A stretch of 40,655 nucleotides of DNA from NCBI GenBank assembly GCA_034435635.1, contig DAOTWY010000102.1:1-40655 (forward strand), written 5' to 3'. Positions within the stretch are counted from its first letter, which is position 1. Each line of letters opens with the position of its first letter. Source of the stretch: DAOTWY01 sp003696565. GTDB lineage: Bacteria > Chloroflexota > Anaerolineae > Aggregatilineales > Phototrophicaceae. Shown one piece after another: positions 16,926 to 24,484 of this stretch. The translations under genes and the position numbers were made by a program. The notes beneath the pieces are model-generated. The model made no database searches. It saw only the letters and a list, made by a program, of their open reading frames with translations, and was not told the DNA's origin.

Positions 16926-18881
16926 CTAGTCGATTTCAAATGTGGCAGGGGCAGTGCTTAAACCAGGTTGGCTATTGCCCGCCATCAAATTCTCAAATTG
17001 CTCGCTATCCAGCGTTTCCTGCTCAATCAGGACGTTGGCTAATTCATGTAACTTATCCTCATGCTCTTTGAGGATCGATTTTGCCCGTTCATAACCTGTT
17101 TGAAGAATACGCTTGACTTCATTATCAATTTCTTGGGCATAAAGTTCGCTGTAGTCACGCTGTTCGCCTAATTCACGCCCGAGGAAAACTTGCGCATTTC
17201 CCCCACCATATGAGCGTGGACCGAGCTTTTCACTCATGCCAAATTGCGTAACCATCGCCCGTGCCATGCGGGTGGCTTGCTGTAAGTCATTGCTGGCACC
17301 GGTTGTGAACTGATTAAAAACCAGCTCCTCTGCTGCACGCCCGCCCATCGCAAAAGCGATCTGATCTTCAAACATCTCACGAGATTGCAGCATGATGTCA
17401 CTTTCTGGCAGGGGCATCACATAACCGCCAGCCCGCCCACGAGACACAATCGTGATCTTGTGGATGCGCCCCAAGTTCTTCATATGATGATGCACCAGCG
17501 CGTGCCCAGCCTCATGATAGGCGATCTGTTTCTTTTCGCGCTCGCTAATCACACGTGTCCGGCGTTCTGGACCCATCACCACACGCTCCATCGCCTCTTG
17601 TAGTTCGCTCATGCCGATGGTTTTTAAGTTACGGCGTGCTGCCAAAATTGCCGCCTCGTTGATGAGATTCTCCAGGTCTGCCCCGCTAAAACCGGCTGTG
17701 ATCTTGGCGATAGCTTCCATATCTACCGTGGCAGCTAATGGTTTGCCCCGCGCATGAACTTTGAGGATATCCAGCCGTCCTTTGATATCGGGGTTATCCA
17801 TAATCACCTTGCGGTCAAAACGCCCAGGGCGTAACAACGCCGGGTCAAGAATGTCTGGACGGTTGGTAGCAGCGATGATAATCACGTTGGTGCCTGTTTC
17901 AAACCCATCCATTTCCACCAAAATTTGGTTAAGCGTTTGCTCGCGTTCATCGTGCCCACCGCCTAAGCCCGCACCACGATGCCGCCCAACCGCATCAATT
18001 TCATCAATAAAGATAATAGCAGGGGCTTCTGCCTTTGCCCGGTCAAAGAGATCACGCACGCGGGAAGCCCCCACGCCAACGAACATCTCCACAAATTCTG
18101 AGCCGGAAATACTGAAGAATGGCACCCCAGCTTCTCCGGCAACTGCCCGCGCCATCAAGGTTTTACCCGTCCCGGGCGGACCAACCATCAACACGCCTTT
18201 AGGTACACGTGCCCCCAAGCGAATGAACTTCTCCGGTTCTTTCAGAAATTCCACCACTTCTTTCAGGTCTTCTTTGGCTTCTTCATTGCCAGCCACATCG
18301 TTAAAAGTCACCTGTGGACGTTCCATATCCCGCGAGACACGCGCCCGGCTGCGCCCAAAACCCATCGCTTGGTCTTGTTGACCACGCACTGAGCGCATCA
18401 TCCGCCACAGTAAAAATACAATAATCAACATAGGACCAACGACAATAAAAATTTGAAACAGCATTGGTCCGGTGTTATCCCCTGGTTCATATTGAATGGG
18501 GATACTGCGGATTTGCTCTGGGGGAAAGCCATAATCAGTCACCAGCACGTTGCCAATGCGGCTACCAGGGGCGATATTCATAGAATAAGTTGCCCCGTCG
18601 CTGGTACTCACAATAACTTTGCTATCTCCTTCTTGCACAATATTAGTCACACGCCCGGCGGTTATATCCGTCACCAAGCGGGTAATGGAGTAGCCCGCAC
18701 CGCTGCTAAAGCGATTGCCGCCACTCATCATAAACAACAGAAAAAGCAACGCAAGCCCGCCCACTACCAACCAAATGCGTTGCGCATTGGGGTTAGGGCG
18801 TGGCTGTTGGTTGCCATCTTCTGGCTGTTGGTTATCGCCCTTTGGTTTTTTGTGGGGCGGTTCCGGTGGTCTATTATTCAC
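16926..18881 (-). CDS. ftsH: ATP-dependent zinc metalloprotease FtsH
   Basis: 651 residues from the chosen start. Order: a Pro/Gln/Asn-rich cytoplasmic tail, TM1 (about 36-52), a short external domain, TM2 (about 141-160), AAA+ ATPase (Walker A GPPGTGKT 234-241, Walker B IIFIDEID, second region of homology RPDILDPALLRPGRFDR), and protease with HEAGH at 456-460. FtsH forms membrane hexamers that extract and degrade membrane and regulatory proteins. The longest frame begins with an ATG at 18923, but that ATG lies in the TATAAT -10 box and cannot be in the transcript. The GTG at 18879-18881, with GGAG 8 nt upstream, fits. The gene is alone on its strand, with its own promoter. Confidence 0.97.
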   Translation of the reverse strand: MNNRPPEPPHKKPKGDNQQPEDGNQQPRPNPNAQRIWLVVGGLALLFLLFMMSGGNRFSSGAGYSITRLVTDITAGRVTNIVQEGDSKVIVSTSDGATYSMNIAPGSRIGNVLVTDYGFPPEQIRSIPIQYEPGDNTGPMLFQIFIVVGPMLIIVFLLWRMMRSVRGQQDQAMGFGRSRARVSRDMERPQVTFNDVAGNEEAKEDLKEVVEFLKEPEKFIRLGARVPKGVLMVGPPGTGKTLMARAVAGEAGVPFFSISGSEFVEMFVGVGASRVRDLFDRAKAEAPAIIFIDEIDAVGRHRGAGLGGGHDEREQTLNQILVEMDGFETGTNVIIIAATNRPDILDPALLRPGRFDRKVIMDNPDIKGRLDILKVHARGKPLAATVDMEAIAKITAGFSGADLENLINEAAILAARRNLKTIGMSELQEAMERVVMGPERRTRVISEREKKQIAYHEAGHALVHHHMKNLGRIHKITIVSRGRAGGYVMPLPESDIMLQSREMFEDQIAFAMGGRAAEELVFNQFTTGASNDLQQATRMARAMVTQFGMSEKLGPRSYGGGNAQVFLGRELGEQRDYSELYAQEIDNEVKRILQTGYERAKSILKEHEDKLHELANVLIEQETLDSEQFENLMAGNSQPGLSTAPATFEID

Positions 18882-18921
18882 ACTTAAATCTCCAACACAT
18901 ACCACATAACATAGCAACGTC

Positions 18922-18950
18922 ATTATAGCATAGTTATGCTTGATTCTTTA
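18922..18950 (-). promoter_or_regulatory. ftsH promoter with palindrome in the spacer
   Basis: On the reverse strand a perfect -10 TATAAT (18922-18927) lies 17 bp from a weak -35 TAAAGA (18945-18950). The spacer contains AGCATA-GT-TATGCT (18927-18940), a 6+2+6 palindrome touching the -10 box. A repressor bound there would block polymerase. The promoter fixes the ftsH start downstream at the GTG. Confidence 0.5.
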
Positions 18951-19145
18951 TCATTTCTCTATTTGAGTCTCATGAGGGAACAATGAGGTATAAACAACAT
19001 GATGCACATGAGAGCATCAACATAACACGCTCATCAATTAATACACAGTAACATCATTCAGCCTCATTCATAGAGCGACCAAACTAGCGTGCGAGATTAA
19101 TCCCCACACGATAGATATGCCATTAATTGCATTATTTTACCGCTT
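18951..19145. other. Intergenic stretch between the ftsH and gatA promoters
   Basis: About 195 bases with no open frame of note. The only structure I see is a small GATGC-N8-GCATC inverted repeat near 19000-19017. I see no RNA gene. Confidence 0.5.
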
Positions 19146-19173
19146 TTTACACACCGTCCAAACATGCTATACT
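19146..19173 (+). promoter_or_regulatory. gatA promoter
   Basis: A -35 TTTACA (19146-19151), a 16-bp spacer and a -10 TATACT (19168-19173). Transcription would begin near 19180. The upstream in-frame ATG at 19164 is therefore outside the transcript. Confidence 0.55.
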
Positions 19174-19211
19174 CTCTGCATGTTGACTCAGGCATCAGTA
19201 AGGATCACCAC

Positions 19212-20678
19212 ATGACACGATTAGTTGAATTAACAATCAGTGAAGCCCTAAACAAACTCGACGCGGGCGAAATCACATCCGTAGAATTAACCCAAGCACA
19301 TCTAGATCAAATCAACACATTGGATCACACCATCAAAGCGTTTATCACCGTCACCCCAGAATTAGCATTAGAGCAAGCACGTCAAGCAGATGAACTGCGT
19401 GCGCAAGGGATTAAAAAACCGTTGTTAGGCATCCCCTTAGCTATCAAAGACGTGCTATCTACCAAAGGTGTAGAAACCACCTGCGCCTCAAAAATTTTGA
19501 AGGGATATGTCCCCTTGTTTGATGCCACCTGTGTGGCGCGGTTATATGAGGCGGGGATGGTGATGCTGGGCAAGTTGAACATGGATGAGTTTGCAATGGG
19601 GTCATCCACCGAAAACTCGGCTTTTTTTAATACGCTTAACCCCTGGGATTTAGAGCGTGTACCAGGCGGGAGCAGCGGCGGAAGCGGTGCGGCAGTCGCC
19701 GCGTTGATGTGTATGGGCGCGCTCGGTACAGATACCGGTGGCAGCATCCGCTTGCCGGGTAGCTTTTGCGGAATCACCGCGCTTAAGCCCAGCTATGGGC
19801 GTGTCAGCCGTTATGGTTTAATCGCCTATGGTTCATCGTTGGATTGTGCAGGACCAATGACGCGCACCGTAGAAGATGCTGCCCGGTTGCTCCAGGTTAT
19901 GGCAGGGCATGACCCGCTGGATTCAACCAGTATGCCAGACCCCGTACCGGATTATCTCGCTGCGTTGACGGGTGATATTCGCGGGTTGAAGATCGGCATT
20001 CCAAAAGAGTATTTTGTGGAAGGCATGCAGCCAGAAGTCGAATCCGCTGTGCGGGTTGCCATCGATAAATTACAAGAACTTGGCGCGCAAATCGTTGAAA
20101 TCAGCTTACCTCATACAGAATATAGCCTACCGGTGTATTATCTAGTTGCCACCTCAGAGGCTTCTGCAAACCTCGCCCGCTTTGATGGCATTCGTTATGG
20201 TTCCCCTGTGCAGGGAGAAGATATGTGGGATACGTATCGCAAAACACGTGGGCAGGGGTTTGGTGATGAAGTTAAACGGCGTATTATGCTGGGTACATAT
20301 GCCCTTAGTGCCGGGTATTATGATGCCTTCTATGGTAAAGCGACCCAAGTGCGTGCGCTCATCAAGCGAGATTTTGAGCAGGCTTTCCAAACCGTTGATC
20401 TGATCGTTGCACCAACTTCCCCATCAGTTGCCTTTAAACTAGGTGAAAACGTGGCAGACCCGCTGCAAATGTATTTGGCGGATGTGCTAACAATCGCTGT
20501 GAATTTGGGCGGTGTATGTGGTATCAGCGTGCCATGTGGCTTTGGGATGGGCAATATGCCTATTGGCTTACAGTTAATCGGACCAGCACTCGGTGAAGAT
20601 GTTTTGCTTCGGGCGGCACATGCCTATCAAACCGCGACCGAATGGCATAAATCTCTACCCCCGTTGGTGCAGGTGTAA
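19212..20678 (+). CDS. gatA: Aspartyl/glutamyl-tRNA amidotransferase subunit A (amidase-signature family)
   Basis: 488 residues, the usual length. The amidase triad is present at the expected spacing: Lys79 (GIPLAIKD), Ser154 (PGGSSGGSGAAVA) and Ser178 (GTDTGGSIRLPGS). GatA releases ammonia from glutamine and passes it to GatB, which amidates Glu-tRNA(Gln) or Asp-tRNA(Asn). The start chosen has AAGGA 8 nt upstream; a longer frame starting at 19164 begins within the promoter. No gatB or gatC is in the window, so the subunits are encoded at separate sites. The next two genes follow closely on the same strand. A stand-alone amidase of the same fold is possible, but the GatA-specific stretch (MLGKLNMDEFAMGSSTENSA) argues for GatA. 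Confidence 0.95.
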   Translation: MTRLVELTISEALNKLDAGEITSVELTQAHLDQINTLDHTIKAFITVTPELALEQARQADELRAQGIKKPLLGIPLAIKDVLSTKGVETTCASKILKGYVPLFDATCVARLYEAGMVMLGKLNMDEFAMGSSTENSAFFNTLNPWDLERVPGGSSGGSGAAVAALMCMGALGTDTGGSIRLPGSFCGITALKPSYGRVSRYGLIAYGSSLDCAGPMTRTVEDAARLLQVMAGHDPLDSTSMPDPVPDYLAALTGDIRGLKIGIPKEYFVEGMQPEVESAVRVAIDKLQELGAQIVEISLPHTEYSLPVYYLVATSEASANLARFDGIRYGSPVQGEDMWDTYRKTRGQGFGDEVKRRIMLGTYALSAGYYDAFYGKATQVRALIKRDFEQAFQTVDLIVAPTSPSVAFKLGENVADPLQMYLADVLTIAVNLGGVCGISVPCGFGMGNMPIGLQLIGPALGEDVLLRAAHAYQTATEWHKSLPPLVQV

Positions 20679-20726
20679 TTTGGATCAACTCAACGCCAAT
20701 CAACAAAATAAAGAGCGTTAATCTCA

Positions 20727-21215
20727 ATGACTTTATCTCAACACATTGGATTTACACCAGATGACTTAGAGATCAACCGTGCCGGTCAACTAAGCGACAT
20801 GCAAGTTTATGAATTGCGTGTCGCCCGGCGACGTGTGGTGTTTGTGAATATACTGATTTTGCTGGTTATCGTGGGCACAACATCGCTTATGATTTACACC
20901 GGTAGGACGATCTTAACCCTGATTGCATTTGGTATATTAATCTGCTATCCGATTTTATCGTTCCAAGCGGTGAAATATTGGCTGCGTTTAACCGAGGACA
21001 TCCGCAGTCGTCATGTTCAAGCCACCACCGGCAAGCTTGAGCGCGTGATCAAACCCATAACGCGGCGCGTATTCAATTACATGATCCGCATCCAAACCAC
21101 AGAGGTGTTCGTCTCTAAAGACCTATTTGATGCCCTAGAGCATCAAGCGGTGTATACCATCTATTGTGCGCCGAACACTGGCAAGCTCTTAAGCATGGAG
21201 CGGGTAGAAAGTTAA
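20727..21215 (+). CDS. Small membrane protein of unknown function
   Basis: 162 residues with two adjacent hydrophobic helices (about residues 33-55 and 58-80), an Arg-rich start (LRVARRRVVF) and a soluble C-terminal half containing GKLERVIKPITRRVFNYMIRI and AVYTIYCAPNTGKLLSMERV. The end looks like a small beta domain of the kind that follows two helices in DUF3592-like and other bacterial membrane proteins; I do not recognise a named family. It lies 48 bp after gatA and 11 bp before the pfaD-like gene, so it is probably in one operon with them. The ribosome binding site is weak. Confidence 0.75.
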   Translation: MTLSQHIGFTPDDLEINRAGQLSDMQVYELRVARRRVVFVNILILLVIVGTTSLMIYTGRTILTLIAFGILICYPILSFQAVKYWLRLTEDIRSRHVQATTGKLERVIKPITRRVFNYMIRIQTTEVFVSKDLFDALEHQAVYTIYCAPNTGKLLSMERVES

Positions 21216-21226
21216 GGACAACTATC

Positions 21227-22840
21227 ATGACACAGATCAAGTTAAGTGCGATGCCCACCGGGCAATATTGGGTGGGAACAACCGTCGCTTATGATGAACA
21301 AGGCATCAAACAAAATCTACTGACACTCGGTCAACCCATTTACATCGTCCAAAATGAACAAGGGCAGTTCGGTGTGGCAGTAGGTGGCACATTGCACCCC
21401 AATATCGTGGCTGGTGGCTTAAGTGTGTTCACCCACGCCCCTGCCATTAGCCCCTCTCAATTCGGCAATCCTGATTTTCAAACCGATCATCACGTAAAAT
21501 ATAGCTATATGACCGGTGCAATGGCGGGTGGAATCGCCTCGGCAGATTTAGTGATTGCGATGGGCAAAGCCGGGATGCTAGCATCCTTTGGCGCGGCGGG
21601 GCTGGTTCCCGCGCGTATTCAAGAGGCGATTCAACAAATTCAAGCCGCGTTTCCGAGTGGCAAGCCTTATGCCTTTAACCTGATCCACAGCCCAAACGAA
21701 GAAGCACTTGAGCGGAACGCCGTCCGGCTATATTTAGAACACGGCGTAAAAACGGTTGAAGCCTCCGCCTTTTTAGATTTAACGCCACATGTGGTGTACT
21801 ACCGCGCGGCTGGTCTCAGCCGTAACCCAGATGGCAGCGTTAAAATCGGCAATCGCATCATCGCCAAAATCAGCCGGCGAGAAGTCGCCACCCTGTTTAT
21901 GAAACCTGCCCCGCCCCGTTTACTCACTCCATTGGTCGAGCAAGGACTAATCACCCAAGAACAGGCAGACCTAGCACAGCAAGTTCCAATGGCAGATGAC
22001 ATCACGTGTGAAGCAGACAGCGGTGGACATACCGATAACCGCCCATTGGTGGCGTTGTTACCTGCTATCTTGGCATTGCGGGATGAGATTCAAGCTGAAT
22101 ATCGTTATCCCACCCCGGTGCGCGTGGGGGCAGGTGGTGGAATCGGCACGCCTTCCGCAGCGTTAGCGGCGTTTATGATGGGCGCGGATTATATCGTCAC
22201 CGGCTCAATTAACCAAGCCACCATGGAAGCCGGTTCATCGTTACATACCAAAAAAGTCTTAGCGCAGGCGGATATGGCAGATGTCGCGATGGCTCCAGCA
22301 GCCGATATGTTTGAGATGGGTGTCACAGTGCAGGTACTCAAACGCGGCACAATGTTCCCCATGCGTGCCCAAAAGCTCTATGAATATTACAAAACATACG
22401 ATTCCATTGAAGCCATCCCCGCTGATGAGCGTGAAAAACTGGAAAAGACCGTGTTTAAACGTCCCATTGAGGATATTTGGCAGGGGACAGTCGACTACTT
22501 TATGGAACGTGACCCGGAACAGATTGAACGGGCAAATAACAACCCCAAGCGCAAAATGGCGTTGATCTTCCGCTGGTATTTAGGCTTGTCCTCACGCTGG
22601 TCAAACACCGGTGAAAAAGGGCGTGAGATGGATTATCAAATTTGGTGTGGTCCGGCGATGGGGGCGTTTAATGCCTGGGTGAAAGGCACTTATTTGGAGC
22701 ATTATGAAAACCGCCATGTAGCAGATATTGCAGAGCATGTGATGCTTGGGGCGGCATTTTTGTATCGGATGCAAACTCTTAAAATACAGGGAGTACATTT
22801 TCCACCACATCTTAGCGTGTATCGCCCAGGTGAACGCTAA
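21227..22840 (+). CDS. PfaD-family trans-acting enoyl reductase (flavin-dependent, nitronate monooxygenase fold)
   Basis: 537 residues, matching PfaD of polyunsaturated fatty acid synthases and its trans-AT polyketide relatives. Hallmarks: GTLHPNIVAGGLSVFTHAP, MTGAMAGGIASADLVIAMGKA, NLIHSPNEEALERNAV, ADDITCEADSGGHTDNRP (His-type flavin site), RVGAGGGIGTPSAALAAFMMGADYI (FMN phosphate loop) and the C-terminal WCGPAMGAFNAWVKGTYLE. In known systems this protein reduces the enoyl intermediate on an acyl carrier protein. The start has AAGGA 8 nt upstream, reading over the previous stop; the longer frame from 21164 overlaps the previous gene and is less likely. No synthase genes are nearby, so it either serves a distant cluster or acts on other substrates. 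Confidence 0.9.
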   Translation: MTQIKLSAMPTGQYWVGTTVAYDEQGIKQNLLTLGQPIYIVQNEQGQFGVAVGGTLHPNIVAGGLSVFTHAPAISPSQFGNPDFQTDHHVKYSYMTGAMAGGIASADLVIAMGKAGMLASFGAAGLVPARIQEAIQQIQAAFPSGKPYAFNLIHSPNEEALERNAVRLYLEHGVKTVEASAFLDLTPHVVYYRAAGLSRNPDGSVKIGNRIIAKISRREVATLFMKPAPPRLLTPLVEQGLITQEQADLAQQVPMADDITCEADSGGHTDNRPLVALLPAILALRDEIQAEYRYPTPVRVGAGGGIGTPSAALAAFMMGADYIVTGSINQATMEAGSSLHTKKVLAQADMADVAMAPAADMFEMGVTVQVLKRGTMFPMRAQKLYEYYKTYDSIEAIPADEREKLEKTVFKRPIEDIWQGTVDYFMERDPEQIERANNNPKRKMALIFRWYLGLSSRWSNTGEKGREMDYQIWCGPAMGAFNAWVKGTYLEHYENRHVADIAEHVMLGAAFLYRMQTLKIQGVHFPPHLSVYRPGER

Positions 22841-22861
22841 ATTGACCCTTTAAAATAAGGT

Positions 22862-22889
22862 GTTGCCAAGGAATCCATCCCCTGGCAAC
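22862..22889. repeat. Intergenic palindromic repeat, copy 1
   Basis: A 28-bp imperfect palindrome with arms GTTGCCAAGG and CCCTGGCAAC, 21 bp after the pfaD-like stop. Its complement matches copy 2 (33833-33861) at nearly every base. Its core CAAGGAA-N3-ATCCCCTGG recurs at 37251-37269 with the same spacing. Confidence 0.65.
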
Positions 22890-22893
22890 ATCG

Positions 22894-22916
22894 CCCATCT
22901 CATGAGTGGGGTTTTT
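22894..22916 (+). terminator. Rho-independent terminator after the pfaD-like gene
   Basis: CCCATCTC and GAGTGGG form a stem with one bulged base and a short loop, followed by GTTTTT. It closes the gatA to pfaD transcription unit and precedes the convergent terminase gene. Confidence 0.6.
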
Positions 22917-22934
22917 CTCTATGGGGTCATGCTC

Positions 22935-24137
22935 TCATACAAAATCCAGGCGGATACCACCGATTTGTGCCCCATACCAAGCTAAGCCCAACGCTATCAC
23001 GGTGTCATCGTGCCCGCCAGCCGGGGCATGATAGCGATATGCGCCAGAGGGCAAACGCTCCAACGTATACGCCGCTAATTCTGCCAACAACACCGGATCG
23101 TTCAACAACCCAACTTCACCACGTTCAATAGCTAACGCCAGGCTTTCGATCAATTGTGCTTTGCTGCGCTGTGTTGTATAAAACGGACGAACCGGCAAAC
23201 CTTCTGCCTGGAGCGCGTCAATATTGACCGAGCCGATACTGTTTGCCTCTGCCCAAATATCGGTCGGCTGATAGCGTGCCGCCATCGCTTGAAGCCGCCC
23301 ACGCTGCATTTCCCACCCAATTTGATTAAAGCGATCCATCGCAACCATCGCCCCCGTGTCTGCATCCAAGGCACAGATGACGGTATAGTCATGCTCACGC
23401 CCCCAATCCACCCCAAAAACAATACGCGCCCCAGGCTGATGCACCGGATGTGTGATGATTGCCTCTCGAATACGCCGAAAAACCACCCCCGCATCATCTA
23501 CAAATTCCGCCAAATATTCCTCACGGAACACACGCTCTGGGGTAATGCGGCGAATTGCTTCTAGTTCACCAGGCAATACTTGTGGATTCACACGTGATTC
23601 AAACTGAAACGCTGCCCATTCCGGCTCTAAGGGGTCCAAGCCGAGCTGGAACAACTCCCAAAACCAATTATGCCCGCGTGGGGTAGAAATAAACATCGCC
23701 CCACCCCGCTTTTCCAGCAGCATCGGACGGACAACCTCGCTCCACACATCCGGCAGCATATAAGCCGCTTCATCCAACACTGCGAAATCCAACCCAGCAC
23801 CACGCAGTAAATCCGGCGTGTGAGTGCTCCGGATAGCGATCATCCCACCATTAGAAAAGTCAATACGTCGTTCAGTCTCGCTGATGTGCAGCGTGTTGAT
23901 CCGCTTGAGGGTCTGTTTGAAGTCCCGCCATACCTGACTCGCCATCTGATACGTCGGTGCCAGCCACCAGCACGTCTTGCCTTGTAGCCCCATTAACGTA
24001 ACCGTCATCTTGCCTAATTCCGTCTTGCCGAAGCGTCTGCCGCAAGCGATCACTTTGAATCGCGCCGGGGATTTCATAATCATCATTTGCCCATGGTGGG
24101 GTAGAATGGATCGTACCGTCGGGATATTGATATTCAA
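22935..24137 (-). CDS. Phage-type terminase large subunit (lone)
   Basis: 400 residues with both TerL activities. ATPase: Walker A ACGRRFGKTELG (about 32-43) and Walker B FAVLDEAAYM. Nuclease: GVDWGREHDYTVI, then EANSIGSVN and GGHDDTVIALGLAW, with the acidic metal-binding residues intact. In phages it pumps and cuts DNA at a portal. No portal, capsid or tail gene is in the window, and normal chromosomal genes lie on both sides. The start is a TTG preceded by AGGTGA. The stretch LPHHGQMMIMKSPARFKV before Walker A looks like the family's conserved lead-in, so the frame is probably real from near this start. Its first 266 bases overlap the upstream small gene in another frame. Confidence 0.88.
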   Translation of the reverse strand: MNINIPTVRSILPHHGQMMIMKSPARFKVIACGRRFGKTELGKMTVTLMGLQGKTCWWLAPTYQMASQVWRDFKQTLKRINTLHISETERRIDFSNGGMIAIRSTHTPDLLRGAGLDFAVLDEAAYMLPDVWSEVVRPMLLEKRGGAMFISTPRGHNWFWELFQLGLDPLEPEWAAFQFESRVNPQVLPGELEAIRRITPERVFREEYLAEFVDDAGVVFRRIREAIITHPVHQPGARIVFGVDWGREHDYTVICALDADTGAMVAMDRFNQIGWEMQRGRLQAMAARYQPTDIWAEANSIGSVNIDALQAEGLPVRPFYTTQRSKAQLIESLALAIERGEVGLLNDPVLLAELAAYTLERLPSGAYRYHAPAGGHDDTVIALGLAWYGAQIGGIRLDFV

Positions 24138-24360
24138 TGCGAATCACCTGTTCACTTTCTTGTGATTGTTTACTCTGGAGATATTCATCTAATTTAAGAT
24201 ACCGATCAACCACTGTGCCAAGAGCTGTTGCCAATTGATTCAGCGGCGCGCCATCAATTGCCGCCTCAATCGCTTGTGCCAATTGCAAAGCATCCTGTTC
24301 AAGTTGTTGATGCAGTTGTTCAACCGGCGACAATCGTTTTTTGGTTTTTCTTCTGGTCAT
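23872..24360 (-). CDS. Small helical protein upstream of and overlapping the terminase gene
   Basis: 162 residues as an open frame. The first 95 or so look genuine: a basic start (MTRRKTKKRLSPVEQL), helical and Gln/Leu-rich segments (LHQQLEQDALQLAQAIEAAI, VVDRYLKLDEYLQSKQ), then EQVIRIEYQYPDGTIHSTPP. The rest is read from the same DNA as the terminase ATPase and looks like a shadow. The ATG has AGGA 9 nt upstream. Position and helical content suggest a terminase small subunit or a TerL-associated protein, but I do not recognise a family. Relative to it, TerL is in the +1 frame. The gene starts about 20 bases after a strong terminator, so how it is transcribed is unclear. Confidence 0.55.
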   Translation of the reverse strand: MTRRKTKKRLSPVEQLHQQLEQDALQLAQAIEAAIDGAPLNQLATALGTVVDRYLKLDEYLQSKQSQESEQVIRIEYQYPDGTIHSTPPWANDDYEIPGAIQSDRLRQTLRQDGIRQDDGYVNGATRQDVLVAGTDVSDGESGMAGLQTDPQADQHAAHQRD

Positions 24361-24380
24361 TGATCATCGTCCTACGCCAT

Positions 24381-24417
24381 AAAAAAAGACATGGTAATCA
24401 AAAGTCACCATGTCTTT
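24381..24417. terminator. Strong terminator between the methyltransferase and terminase genes
   Basis: AAAGACATGGT (24385-24395) and ACCATGTCTTT (24407-24417) are perfect 11-bp complements with an 11-nt loop. On the reverse strand the hairpin is followed by TTTTTTT. It ends the rhomboid-methyltransferase transcript about 65 bases past its stop. On the forward strand the T run is only three bases, so it is mainly a reverse-strand terminator. Confidence 0.8.
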
Positions 24418-24437
24418 AGAATAGCACAAACGATCTA

Positions 24438-24460
24438 ATTTTAGGTGTCCATATTGACAC
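24438..24460 (-). promoter_or_regulatory. Palindrome and -10-like box upstream of the terminase unit
   Basis: GTGTC-N6-GACAC (24445-24460) lies directly upstream, on the reverse strand, of TAAAAT (24438-24443), a good -10 match. The -35 position is poor. If this is a promoter for the terminase unit, its transcript must pass the terminator at 24381-24417 first. Confidence 0.25.
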
Positions 24461-24484
24461 TCATATTGCTAGTTTTGATGCGGG

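Noticed and set aside
18882..18923. ATG at 18923 as the ftsH start
   Set aside because: It lies within the TATAAT box of the promoter, and its 14 extra residues are unlike an FtsH start.
19164..19211. ATG at 19164 as the gatA start
   Set aside because: The -10 box TATACT covers bases just after it; the ATG at 19212 has AAGGA and the standard GatA beginning.
21164..21226. Longer start of the pfaD-like gene
   Set aside because: It would overlap the previous gene by about 50 bases without a ribosome binding site, while AAGGA precedes the ATG at 21227.
22935..24360. Prophage or prophage remnant
   Set aside because: Only terminase-type genes are present. No integrase, portal, capsid, tail or attachment repeats are seen, and neighbours are ordinary chromosomal genes.
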